Assembly: GCA_019677205.1 (NCBI GenBank) | Contig: JAAMXY010000556.1 | Span: forward strand, 1-38,768 | Reading direction: 5' to 3' | Source of the DNA: Pinguiococcus pyrenoidosus | Taxonomy: Eukaryota; Sar; Pinguiophyceae; Pinguiochrysidales; Pinguiochrysidaceae | DNA: 38,768 bases | Shown here: positions 29,088 through 38,768 of the stretch, one piece after another | Layout of the letters: the number at the start of each line of letters is the position of its first letter | Numbering within the stretch: the first letter of the stretch is position 1 | Program-made: the position numbers and the translations under genes | Notes under the pieces: generated by a model | What the model saw: only the letters and a program-made list of their open reading frames with translations | Told to the model about the DNA's origin: nothing | The model's database searches: none

Positions 29088-32000
29088 ATGCTCCGGCGGG
29101 GGTTGTGCGTCGCGCTGCTGCTGCTGGCGCGCTGCGCGACGCCCGCGCGCCCGCGCGTGTCCGTCCGTCCGCAGCAGTCTCTGCGCGCGGCGCTCGACGC
29201 GCTGTCCAGCTGCTACACTAAGGCCGGTGCAGATGGATACTGGAGCTATGAGTTGTGCCCGCGCGCCAATGTGACGCAGTTTCACGAGCGCGTGCGGCGC
29301 GGAAAGCGCAGAAACCCAGTTTACCAACTCGGCGCCTTGGAAGAAGAGAGTGTTCACGTCGCACTGGACGACTCTTCCCATCCGGTGCTGCTTCTGCAGT
29401 ACCGAAATGGCAGCTTCTGCCGCAGCGCTTCCGGCCAGTCCTTGCGCCGCAGCGCGACGGTCGAAATGCGCTGCTGCGCCCCGGACAGCGCCGGGATTCA
29501 AGAGATCTCCGAGCCCGTGCCGTGCGTCTACATGCTCCACGCCTGCGACAGCGCCGTCTGCGACATCGATCTGGCGCCGGAAGACCTTCGACGACTTGGC
29601 GAGCCCGTCGTGACGGACGGCAGGACGCTTGGGGCAACGGAGCGGCGCGAGTATCGCGAGGAGGTGCGTACTTGTGCTGGGTCGCCGCTGCGTACTTGTG
29701 CTGGGTCGCCGCTGCTTTGGGGTCGCCTGCTGCCATGTAGAGGGCGCTCTTGGCCAAATCACCGCCAGGGCGTCTCTGCACGCGTCTACCCATATAAACA
29801 GGAAGCAACGAACCTTTGTCTCTCCAGGTGAGGCGCATGTTCGTGCATGCGTATGATGGGTACATGGCCTATGCGTTCCCGTCGGGGGAGATCCGGCCCC
29901 TGAGCTGCGAGCCGGGCAGCTTCGGCTTGGCCAGCCTGGACATGCTGACGCTCGTTGACGCGCTGGACACCCTGGCCATCATGGGCAACGTGACGGAGTT
30001 TCAGAATGCGGTGCGCCTCGTCACCCAGGGCTTGAGCTTCGACGTGGACCAGAACGTGTCGGTCTTTGAGACGTGCATACGGGCTCTTGGAGGGCTGCTC
30101 TCCGCCCACGTCCTGGCCTCGGACGCGCGCCTGAGCTTCGGCTCCGCCCCGGGATGGCAGTACCGCGGAGAGCTTCTCGCGCTTGCGGAGGACCTCGCGC
30201 GGCGTCTGCTGCCGGCGTTCGACACGCCCACGCGGATACCGTACGGAACCGTCAACCTAAGACATGGCGTTCCGGCAGGCGAGACGGTGATCGCCAGCAC
30301 GGCAGGAGCGGGGACGCTGAGCTTGGAGCTCGCGTACCTCTCCGTGCTGACGCAGAACGGGACGTACGCCAAGGCGGGGGACGCGGCGGCACTGGGCCTC
30401 TGGAACCGCCGCTCGAAGCTAGATCTCGTGGGAAAGCACATCAACACGCAGAATGGGCAGTGGACCGAGCCCGTCGCGGGCATGGGCAGCAACGCGGACA
30501 GCTTCTACGAGTATCTCGCGAAGCGATACCTGCTCAGCGGGCTCGAAGACCCCTGGCTCGACGTCTTCCGAGAGGCGGAAGAGGCGGTGGAGAGGAGCCT
30601 TCGGGTGGGCGACTGGTACGCCGATGTGGACGTCCACAGCGGCGACGTGAGGCGCATGCGCTTCGAGTCGCTCCACGCCTTCTGGCCGGGGCTGCAGGCC
30701 CTCATGGGGGACGCCCGGCGCCTGGCGAGCGCGGCGAGGTCCGCGAATGCCTTCTGGCTCATCGCGAAGGATTGGAACTTCCTGCCCGAGGAGTTCGACT
30801 ACGTCTCCTGGCAGCTCGTCGGCAGCGCGCATCCCATGAATCCCACCCAGTCGGTGTCCCACCCTCTTCGTCCAGAGCTGCTGGAGACGACGTACTACTT
30901 CTACCGCATCACGGGGGATCCGAGCTGGCTGACGCCCGCGATTCGATGGGTCGAGTCGCTCGATCGGTACTCCCGCACGCCCTGCGGCTTCACGGTGATC
31001 CGAAACGTGCTCACCCGGGACCGCGGGGACGAGATGCCCAGCTTCTTCCTGTCCGAGACGCTCAAGTACCTCTACCTCCTCTTTGACGAGGATCACTGGC
31101 TCCACGATAAGTCCTTCCTCTTCACCACGGAGGCCCACATCCTGTACAGCGTCAGCAGAGACCCCAACCCGCCGCAGAACTTCGACGGGCGGAGTAGAAG
31201 GGCGGCGCTGCCGCGCAGCACCGCTGCGAAGAAAGGCGCCGAGGCGGCCTGTGATGGCTGGAACGAGCTCGCGCCGTCTTTGCCCTGCATGGTGGGATAT
31301 GAAGATAGTGCCCTGCACAACCAGTGTGCAGTTGTGCAGTATCCCGCCATTCTCGCGCTAGGATTCCAGTGGGGCTTCCAGGATAAGCTCCTCGCGAGCA
31401 CCCACTCGTTGGTGAAGGCAAAGACCGGCCAGTGCCCCGTGCAGAAGAAGCCGCCGCGGATGCCCGCCGTCAGCGAAGACGAAGGAGTGCTCCAGGTCGT
31501 GGACACGCCCATGGGCGCGTTCTCCGTCGAAGTGCTCTCCGACGGCGTCAGCGTCGTGCGACAGGACGACGGAAGCGGCTTCGAGTACACACAGATGGTG
31601 CAGGATAGCGTGTTCCTTAGGGCCTACGGTGCGCACCGCGCCCAGGTGACGCTCCTGGACAGCGAGGGCAGCGAGCTCCGCTGTGGGGTCGCTCTTGACA
31701 CGGACGAACGGGGCTCCTCGGCAGTGCATCCGGACGATGCGCTCATCAACTGCACCCCAGCTGCCTTCGGCCCGAGCTCGGAACAGCCGTACAGCTCCCT
31801 GGATGGCATTCGAGTGCACGGCCCGATCAAGACCGTGCCCGAGCGAGCGGGACCGCTAGGATGCCTGCCGTACAACACGGAGCGGACGCCGCTTGCGGAC
31901 TACCAGGGCGCGATCATCGTGGTGCCACGCGGCGAGTGCACCTTTGAGCAGAAGGCGCTGCTGGCGGAACAGGCCGGAGCGGCGGCCGTGGTCGTGGTGA

Positions 32001-32506
32001 ACAACGTAGATGAGGACGTCACCCTGGTCATGGCGGGGACGAGTCCCGAGGACGGACCGCTCGTCCATCCGTCGACCAGCAAGACCAGCTTGGGTCCCGA
32101 TCGACTCTCCATCCCGGCAGTGATGGTGGCGAAGATGGACGGCGACGCGCTGAAGGAGCTGAGCAAGCGCGACAGGCAAGCCGAGATCATCTTGGAGGTG
32201 ACCCCCAAGGCTGGAGCGGAAGCGCCGTTGCCCAGGCAAGGCACCTCCGTGGACCTCGTGGCGGAAGTCACCGCCTACGCGGCAACGGTTCGCGACACGA
32301 AGCCGCTGCGCATGGCGAGACCCTTGCCCCGGAGTTTCTTCGCGGAGCAGGGCGTCTTCTTCATCGCGCATGAGGAGTGGTCCGTTCTTATCAGCGGGAC
32401 GGCTACGCAGACGCAAGGCGAAGACGCAAAGTCGACAACTTCGCAACTGCTCATCATCGACAACAGTGTCGAGCCCTTTCGTACCATTGCGCGCGATGGA
32501 AGATAG
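29088..32506 (+). CDS. MRH lectin-GH47 mannosidase (EDEM-like)-PA domain fusion, ERAD protein
   Basis: Predicted join(29088..29663, 29828..32506), 1084 aa, one intron. Signal peptide (MLRRGLCVALLLLARCATPA), then an MRH (OS-9/PRKCSH-type) lectin domain about 42-158. Its four sugar-binding residues can be matched: Gln 64, Arg 120/121, Glu 142 and Tyr 148, with paired Cys 42, 57, 111, 129/130, 146 and 158. Next is a GH47 domain from about 193 with family motifs SLDMLTLVDALDTLAIMGN, VFETCIRALGGLLSAH, NADSFYEYLAKRYLL, RPELLETTYYFYRITGD, SFFLSETLKYLYLLFDED and FTTEAHIL. A PA domain (about 868-970, with PRGECTFEQKALLAEQAGAA) follows, as in EDEM3. No KDEL-type tail. The role is inferred as trimming and recognising N-glycans on misfolded glycoproteins in the ER lumen. 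OS-9 and EDEM are separate proteins in animals and fungi, so the fusion is notable. Confidence 0.92.
29665..29712. repeat. 24-nt tandem duplication at the start of the MRH-EDEM intron
   Basis: Two adjacent identical 24-nt copies (TGCGTACTTGTGCTGGGTCG...) begin one base into the intron, immediately at the 5' splice site. The second copy is preceded by C rather than G, so it does not recreate a GT donor. Confidence 0.9.
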
Positions 32507-32807
32507 CAAGCGAGCGCATGTCTGTCTGGTCGTCAAGTAGGTTTGCTCAGTCCCGTAGAAGTGTCCAACGCTACCAGTCCCAATGTCCTGGCATGTGTCC
32601 AAAGCGACGAGACTCGGGCGGACATGAGGTGCGTCGGTCGAGCTGTGCTTGGCCGGGTGGAGCCATGCCGCCGGTGGCCGCAGCGTCCACGGATCGGCCG
32701 CAGGGCTTAGAGATAGAGTGCAAAGGAATGAGCTATCGTGTTCCGAGCGAGAGCAGGAGAGGCACGCGCCATCGAGCACCCAAGACACGCCGGAAAGCAC
32801 GCGAGCA
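32507..32807. other. Intergenic region, tail-to-tail
   Basis: Between the stops of the MRH-EDEM gene (+) and the SET-domain gene (-). It should hold both 3' untranslated regions. No other feature was seen. Confidence 0.5.
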
Positions 32808-35112
32808 TCAAACAATCATGGGACCGCGCGAGGCGCCGCCCTTCGCAGTCGCGACGCGAGAAACCGTGCGCTGGCTGCCGCCCCGAACCAGTGGTTTCAG
32901 CGTGTTGCACAGCTGATCCGCGATGATGGTGTGCTCCCTCGCGTACACGTCTTCGCACAGAGCGTCCATCTCCCCCGAGAGCGCGCGAATACACTTCTGT
33001 GCGAAGTCCTGTAGTTGATAGCGAAAGAAGAAGGCAAGGCGCTTAGCATTCCGTGCCGTCAACAAGCAACCTCTCTGCAGCGCGGCCAACGATACCTTGA
33101 AGAATCGCAACACGACCTTCTCCCCCTTCACTTGAATCACCGCATGCCTATGTTTCGAGAGAAACATGAGATGGGACGAGAGGAATTGGAGATCCGAGGA
33201 GACGGAAGGAGATCCGAGTCGCACTGCTACGCAAGGAGAGCATGCTCATTCGATGATACCTCTCGTTGGAGAACGGCGCCAGCTCTCCGCTTCTCAGCCT
33301 CTCTTCGTCGTCTTCCAAAGGCTTCGAATACGCCGATTCAAGAGCATCCAGCATGTTGTTGAAGAGCTCCATCGCCTGGCGAAGCCGCGGTTAGCTGACC
33401 ACAGAGAGTCCTTCGGCATTTGTGGCTGTCCACATCAGTACCTTCCGTTCGTTGCTGACACTGATCGGCTTCGTGATATTCTTTATTGTGCGGTAGGCGT
33501 ACGGCTGATTCAGTAGCAGCGCCTGCGAGGTGCAGATTTGAATCCTTGCGTCGGAGATCCCGTCGAAATTTCACGAGACCGCTGCGTTGCTCCTTCCTCC
33601 CTGCCTTACCTCGAATTCTTCTTCGTTTGCGACGATGATGCGCAGTAGGCTCAGCGCCAACGTGAGATTATCGTTCCGTGCCACGCACAGACGCAGCCTT
33701 CGCCCTCCAGGGTACCCGTCTCGCAGGAACAGCGTATGCTTCCTCTCGTAGAGCGGATCGGCGTCATTCAGCTCGAAGAGAATGCTGACCTGTTGGCCGG
33801 AAAGTGGAAGAATGGTCAGAGACGTCTCTGGAACGGGATGGCATGCGGCCCGTACGAGCCGGAGCTGCGCTGAAGTTTCATCTAATAGCTGACCTCGTTT
33901 GGACAGAATCCATCTGCTTCGACGTTGTTTTCAATGGAGAATCCATAGTTCAGGAGGAACCGATGATTGCATTTCTGCCCGTAGCTATCATAGATCTGGG
34001 CTCCAGCTGCAGGCAAAAGCGAAATGCGTCAGGCGTGGTGTGTCCGGCAACATGGGCAGCGTTGTTCTCGTCGAGCTAGCGTTCAGATCGCACATACCCG
34101 TGATATCCGCAATCGTGATGATTGTGAAGGCTTGCAAGCTATTGTCAAAAGTCCACTTGGTCTCCCGCGGGCGGTAGTGATTCAGCATATCAGCATGAGG
34201 AACCTATGGCTCTCCAGGTCAGCAGCCGCAATGCAATCTACGCGAGCAACGCAAAACACAAGAACAAGTGGTGGATGCTCCGTCCTTACCATCGCTGAAG
34301 TGCGTACGCCGTTGATCACGAGTCCAAAATTTCGACTGCACACACACATCCGCGCCCACATGAATCTGAGAGAAGAGCAGAGAGAGAGAGAGAGAGAGAG
34401 AGAGAAGCGCAGAAGAGCGCAAGGCCGCAGCGTGAGCAGGGGCGTCCCTGCAGCCCGTGGAAAGCAAAGACCACTCACCCGTCCAGGGTGGCAATCTCGC
34501 TGAACTCCGGAGCAATGTCGCAGATCGCATCGTAGTCCTCGATGATGGCCTCCTTGCGGTCCGCGATCTGCTGCAGCATGTAGCTCCCTTCCAGGTATCG
34601 CAGCTCGTCGTCCGTCCAGAAGATGGGCATGTTCGACATCTTCTGCGGCAGGATGTCGTAGTACGGCTTGAAGAAGCTGCTCTCGTTGCGCATGTCCGTC
34701 AGCATGAACAGCATGAGGAACACGTGCTTGGGCGCATCCAGATCTAATCGCGCGTCGAGGATCTTTCTGCCGATTTCCGTGTCCTGCCGAAGTCCAAAGT
34801 TCTCTTCGCATGAGGCGGTTCAAATCCTCCGAACAGTCCGTGAAGCGCGCCACGCACCTTTCCCATCTCCACCGTGATGAGACAGTTGAGTGGAATGCTG
34901 ATGCACAGCGTGTCCGACTTGATGTCTTCTTTCGCGTGGACGCCACGGACTTCGTCATCGTAGCACTTAATCTCCAGCTGCGGGAACTCCGCGCCGTTGT
35001 CCAGCAGCCACTGCTCGAACACCTCTGTCTTCCTGCGGAAATCCGCTTCGTCTATCAGGTCTACGTTGAACTTCGAGCGGTCCGCGTTCGCGGACGCGTC
35101 AAAAGCGGCCAT
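32808..35112 (-). CDS. SETD3/Rubisco-LSMT-type SET-domain protein methyltransferase
   Basis: Predicted complement(join(32808..33130, 33231..33375, 33442..33522, 33610..33789, 33894..34006, 34098..34203, 34290..34365, 34479..34783, 34858..35112)), 527 aa, nine exons, exact frame. Split SET domain with a long insert, as in this family: GVHAKEDIKSDTLCISIPLN, then FMWARMCVCSRNFGL, then ADMLNHYRPRE (NH motif for S-adenosylmethionine binding) and IYDSYGQKCNHRFLLNYGF. A C-terminal substrate-binding helical domain follows (LFLRDGYPGGRRLRLCVARN onward). Members methylate lysine on Rubisco, aldolase or other proteins, or His73 of actin (SETD3); which substrate applies here cannot be told. Start Met 35112 (MAAFDASANAD) gives the shortest natural N-terminus; the frame is open to 35370. 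The junction 33231/33130 is the least certain. Confidence 0.86.
34379..34404. repeat. GA dinucleotide run serving as intronic pyrimidine tract
   Basis: About 13 GA units on the plus strand. On the coding (minus) strand this is a CT run just upstream of the acceptor at 34366-34367 in the SET-domain gene, so it forms the polypyrimidine tract of that intron. Confidence 0.85.
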
Positions 35113-35877
35113 GGTCCACTCGATCCCGCGCGAAGCCTTTCGGGGCGCGCGAAGTACTTTCGGTCCGCGTGCGACGTTGCGAGCACCGTCTCTGGCGCTG
35201 CGGTGGAAACGCTCCGAAGCGCGACCCTGTGCCAGATGCGTCTGATCCAGGCACTGTGTGCGACGCGCGTGCGATGCGTCGCGCGGGGAAGAGATCTGGC
35301 GCCTGGGACGCTCAGCGGCTGACGGATGGTCCTTAAGTTTGGTCATTCCGGAAGGCGCGAAACATTTCAAACCTCTTTGGCGTGGCGTTATTCTCGGGTA
35401 TTATAGTTGAATGAAGGAAGGCAGACTATGTTCGAAATCCTTCAATCTTTCGAACGAAGGATGAAAAGAAGAAGAGCGGCACTTGCGGAACTTGCAGAAC
35501 GATGATCAGAAGAAGAAGAAGCAAAAGAAGAAGTGTTGGGAGGAATGAAGGAATGACTTAAATGATTGTTGGAAGAGAAGTCCAAAGAAGAGGACGAGAA
35601 CAGAGAACGAAATGGTTGTGACGACTTTGACGACTTTGACGACTGCAAAGGCCTTCGGTCTTATTTTCAGCCCCAGAAAGCGCGTCTCCTCCAAGATGTC
35701 CAACGCCTGTTGTGCTGATAGCAGGACCCCTCTCATACCGCACTGTGGGCTCGTGAACTTTTTCAAAGCTTCTGGACGAGGCTGTCGTCGAAGAGCAGAG
35801 GAATGGAAAGTGAGGGGAGAGGAAGGGGAGGAAGGCAGAGCTTTCACATGACCTCCAATCGCGAAACGGCAAATCGA
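35113..35877. other. Intergenic region upstream of SET-domain gene
   Basis: Lies between the start of the SET-domain gene and the stop of the IQ/SAM/ankyrin gene, both on the minus strand. The section 35400-35680 is AG-rich and AT-richer than exons, with GAAGAA-like runs and ACTTTGACG triplication near 35620-35643. It gives only low-complexity Ser/Phe or Lys/Glu open frames. No gene was supported. Confidence 0.5.
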
Positions 35878-38703
35878 CTACTCTTTCCCAATTCCGTCAT
35901 AAGGCGTCAGGCCCAGATGATTCAGAACGGTATCGTCCGCGCCGCGCGTGATCAGGTACTCTCCAAAATGGCCATCCGGTTCATACGTCATCGCGAAGTG
36001 AAGCGCCGTGTTTCCCTTGGCGTTTTGATGATTGGGTTGGCATCCATGGTTCAACAACATCTCCGCCAGCTGCCGGTCCGTCTGCTGCGCCGCTAGGATC
36101 AAGAGAGTGTTGCCGTGCTCGTCTTCGGCCTCGGAGTCGAACCCAAGGTTGAGAGCGTCCTGAACACGACGTACGCGGCCGTTCCTGGCTTGGGAAAAAA
36201 CCATCTCCAGCGGCGGTAATTCGTCACTTGTGCCATCTCTCCGGTCATCTGTGCTCAGGTCTCTTTGATGAGAATCCCTCTGGACTTTCACCTGACGTCT
36301 CGGCGGTCTCCGCTTGTCGATGCCAACCAAAATCTTGCGGACGTGCAACTTGTGCTCAACGCCGAGGACGTCGCGCAGGTCCGCCTCGCGCAGCTCCAGC
36401 AGGAATTCGCCGTCCACGCAGGCCTCTTGGAACGCTCTGGCGTAGATCTGCAGCGACAGACTATCCAGCCAACGACCCACGTGCTCCACCGTCCACGTGC
36501 GGATGTCCTCGGGAAGAGCCTCCCGTCGTGGAAGACGCTCGCTACGCGACGCATGCATCTGCTCGGTCTGTGCGCCGTTTTTACCGTACGTCGTCGCGGT
36601 CTCATCCGTCTGTTCAGCTTCTTCAGAGGGTTTGGCTATCGCTGCTGCCGCCGCCACCGCCGCAGCCGCGGCGCCAGCCTCGGCGGCGGACGCCACAGCG
36701 CCCTTGGTGATGTCGACGTTCATGTCGCGCATCTGCGAAAGCGCGTTGATCGAACTGAAGTAGGACAGCGACATGGACATGAACTGGAACTTCATGAGCT
36801 CCTCGGTCTGCGCGAACATGGCCTTGGTGCGGCTCTCGTGCTCCTTGGCGCGACAGGCGGTGGCGGCGGCGGCCGCTGCCGACGTGGCCGTCGTCGTTTC
36901 CAACTCGACGCCCTTCTCTCGCAGCGCGTCCAACTCCTCCTTCTGCTCCGCCAGGAGAGACATGAGATCTCGCTGCGCGCAGCTCATCTCTCGCTCCTTC
37001 CTCTCTCGCGTGTCTTCCATGTCGCCCAGATCTCTCTCGAGCCGCTGGAGCGCTCCTCTCTTCCTTGCGACATCATCGTGAACGTGGAGGAATTCCGTCT
37101 CCAGCTCTCGACGACGCCGCTCCCTTTCCGCACGCTGCGTCGCCAGCGCCATCTCGAGAGCCCTGGCTTCCGGCGGCGGACGCGCCAAAGCTGCCTTTGG
37201 ATGGTTCCCTGGCTCCTTTTCACAACCGCGGAGGATGTCGTGCCGCTCTTGAGCCAGGCGCTGAATGTCCGCCTCCAAGGCGTCCACCTCTCCCAACTCG
37301 CTCTCGAGAACCTTGAGGTCCCCGGCGCTCGTCAGCAACTCTGAATAGATGGCGCTGACGCGCGCCTCGGCGCGCTCCTGCGCCTCGTGCAGTGCGTCCA
37401 CCTCGTCGCGCCGGTCGCGGAAAGCCCGCTCCGACGCCTCCAAGAGCTGCGCGCCCAGTTGGACTCTCGCCACGCCCGACCTGGCGTTGCTCCGATGCCT
37501 GCGTCGCCGCGCCACGCGTCGGCCCAGAAACCCTCGAAACACGCGTTGGAGCTCCGTGGCCGCCAGCAGCTCCAGCCGCCGTAGGCGATACATCTCGCGA
37601 GCTGTCATCATCCGCCACAATCCCTGTATCCTCGACGCGCTGACCTGGCGCGCACAAAGTGCCGCAGCCAACAGTCTCTCAGTCTCAGCAGCTCGTCTGC
37701 CTCTCCAGCCTCGAAGAACGCGCTGCAGCGTGCCGGCGTGCAGTTCATGCCGACGCAGTGTAGCCCAGCGGCGGCCGCGACGGCCGCGGAAAACCCGTTG
37801 GACGTCGACTGCGGCATTGTGAAAGCGTTGGCGCTCCGTTCGAAGTCGCCGCTCTTCGTGTGCGCGATGCAAGGCCTGGCGTCGTCGCACGATGCCTTGG
37901 ATCAAGGTACACGCGACGCGGCGCTTACGAGAGGCCCGACGTCGCGACAACAGTTTGGCGGCGGAGCGCCTTGCTAGAAAACCGCGACTCAATCGCTGGA
38001 CGTGCAGCGCCAACCTCTGCTCCTCTCGACGCCGCTCTTCCGCCGCGAAGCGCCGGAGAGCGTTTTGACGCGCCAGCTGCGCCCTAAGCATCCCTTGCTT
38101 CACCGCCATATACTCCGCCGCACTCATGACGCCCAAGTGGCGTTCGGCCGCCAACGCGTCCAGCACTCCCATGGGCCTGTCCTGAACACATGTTGGCAGC
38201 TCAGGGAGAGAGTCGCCACTCTGCGGCCGCAAAGAGCGCGCGACGCCGGTTTTTGCTTCGCTCAGAAGTGCGCAAATCGACAAGGCCGCTTCCGCGCTTT
38301 GCATGCGGCCGCGTGCTTCCTTGCACATCTTTCGCCGAGAGGAAATCCATTGGCGCTGTATTGCTGCCGCTTGCGCCGCGTCTTCAGCGGCGTAAAGGCG
38401 CCGTCGCGCGTCAGCTTGGTCTTCTAGGTTTCGGAGGTGGCGTTCCAGCTGGTCGCGGTGGTGGCGGTGGCGCTCTTGCACGTCGGACTCCCACCGCGAC
38501 TGGAGCTGGGAGACCTCGGCCGCCCAGCTTTGGATATCTGGGATGCTTTCCGATGTTGCGATGGTGGAATGGTGAGAATCCGGCGTCGGATGGCGCGAGG
38601 CGCCGTTCTGAGCGGTTTGGATTGAGAAGGTCGGGGATGATGAACTCAGCGGGGCGACCACAGGCGGCTTGAGAGGCTTTAAGGCCTGCCGAAGTATCGT
38701 CAT
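35878..38703 (-). CDS. IQ-motif / coiled-coil / SAM / ankyrin-repeat protein, possibly N-terminally incomplete
   Basis: A single exon of 941 codons from the first Met at 38703. Residues about 70-230 are charged and helical. About 230-405 holds six IQ-like calmodulin-binding motifs (for example LHVQRLSRGFLARR, VDVQRVFRGRRGRR, GTLQRVLRGWRGRR, TELQRVFRGFLGRR). About 420-620 is a long coiled coil with heptad-like charge. A SAM domain follows at about 733-795 (WTVEHVGRWLDSLSL.. GVEHKLHVRKIL). The C-terminus carries two to three ankyrin repeats (GNTLLILAAQQ, GNTALHFAM). This architecture suits a cytoskeletal or ciliary scaffold regulated by calmodulin, but that is inference. Upstream of 38703 the frame continues through a Thr-encoding repeat to the window edge without a stop, so the true N-terminus may lie outside. 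Confidence 0.82.
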   Translation of the reverse strand: MTILRQALKPLKPPVVAPLSSSSPTFSIQTAQNGASRHPTPDSHHSTIATSESIPDIQSWAAEVSQLQSRWESDVQERHRHHRDQLERHLRNLEDQADARRRLYAAEDAAQAAAIQRQWISSRRKMCKEARGRMQSAEAALSICALLSEAKTGVARSLRPQSGDSLPELPTCVQDRPMGVLDALAAERHLGVMSAAEYMAVKQGMLRAQLARQNALRRFAAEERRREEQRLALHVQRLSRGFLARRSAAKLLSRRRASRKRRVACTLIQGIVRRRQALHRAHEERRLRTERQRFHNAAVDVQRVFRGRRGRRWATLRRHELHAGTLQRVLRGWRGRRAAETERLLAAALCARQVSASRIQGLWRMMTAREMYRLRRLELLAATELQRVFRGFLGRRVARRRRHRSNARSGVARVQLGAQLLEASERAFRDRRDEVDALHEAQERAEARVSAIYSELLTSAGDLKVLESELGEVDALEADIQRLAQERHDILRGCEKEPGNHPKAALARPPPEARALEMALATQRAERERRRRELETEFLHVHDDVARKRGALQRLERDLGDMEDTRERKEREMSCAQRDLMSLLAEQKEELDALREKGVELETTTATSAAAAAATACRAKEHESRTKAMFAQTEELMKFQFMSMSLSYFSSINALSQMRDMNVDITKGAVASAAEAGAAAAAVAAAAAIAKPSEEAEQTDETATTYGKNGAQTEQMHASRSERLPRREALPEDIRTWTVEHVGRWLDSLSLQIYARAFQEACVDGEFLLELREADLRDVLGVEHKLHVRKILVGIDKRRPPRRQVKVQRDSHQRDLSTDDRRDGTSDELPPLEMVFSQARNGRVRRVQDALNLGFDSEAEDEHGNTLLILAAQQTDRQLAEMLLNHGCQPNHQNAKGNTALHFAMTYEPDGHFGEYLITRGADDTVLNHLGLTPYDGIGKE

Positions 38704-38713
38704 CGTCGTCGTT

Positions 38714-38759
<46 letters not shown>
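38704..38759. repeat. CGT/ACG trinucleotide microsatellite at the window edge
   Basis: An almost pure run of about 18 CGT triplets (one TGT interruption). In the minus-strand frame of the IQ/SAM/ankyrin gene it would encode poly-Thr directly upstream of the annotated Met; otherwise it is 5' untranslated sequence. Confidence 0.92.
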
Positions 38760-38768
38760 GTAGGGCAG

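Noticed and set aside
36265-37344. 359-codon plus-strand frame
   Set aside because: Antisense to the IQ/SAM/ankyrin gene, whose frame has clear domains.

Overview
This is a eukaryotic nuclear segment: about 60% GC and gene-dense, with many short GT-AG introns (roughly 60-250 nt) whose removal joins conserved protein families exactly in frame. The protein set is mitochondrial ATP synthase OSCP, Trm10, PP6-type phosphatase, SETD3/LSMT-type methyltransferase, EDEM-type ER mannosidase and a Roco GTPase. With compact introns and unusual domain fusions, this suggests a microbial protist, most likely an alga or a stramenopile/SAR relative. No phylogenetic search was possible, so the lineage is an inference. 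I see no tRNA, rRNA, transposon or CRISPR.

Layout from left to right. (1) A Gln-rich protein with a CxxC..HxC zinc knuckle (189-2201 +). (2) Ribulose-phosphate 3-epimerase (2645-3660 -) head-to-head with a PP6-like phosphatase (3938-5233 +) across a short AT-richer divergent promoter. (3) The most striking region, 5407-15883: three paralogous membrane-anchored pappalysin-like (M43B) metzincins, gene A (-) and genes B and C (+). Each has a signal peptide, catalytic domain, GCC2/GCC3 (ephrin-receptor-like) Cys domain, one LNR/Notch repeat, Pro/Ser/Thr stalk, transmembrane helix and short tail. (4) A secreted or ER/Golgi glycosyltransferase-like protein (16096-17609 -). (5) A 1304-aa protein with an N-terminal STE20-type kinase followed by Roc GTPase and COR (18346-22658 +). 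(6) A 2-kb stretch with no convincing gene, then an unrecognised 231-aa protein (24689-25384 +). (7) Trm10-like tRNA methyltransferase (25663-26947 -) and ATP synthase OSCP (27564-28661 -). (8) A fusion of an OS-9-like MRH lectin domain, a GH47 EDEM-like mannosidase and a PA domain (29088-32506 +). (9) A SETD3/LSMT-like SET methyltransferase (32808-35112 -). (10) A large IQ/coiled-coil/SAM/ankyrin protein (35878-38703 -) whose reading frame stays open to the window edge.

Functionally the genes are mostly unrelated neighbours. The exceptions are the metalloprotease cluster, clearly made by duplication, and several divergent pairs that may share promoters. All exon boundaries were derived by hand from GT/AG sites, codon phase and alignment among paralogues or to known family motifs. 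They are predictions, but in every spliced gene the exon lengths sum to an exact multiple of three.
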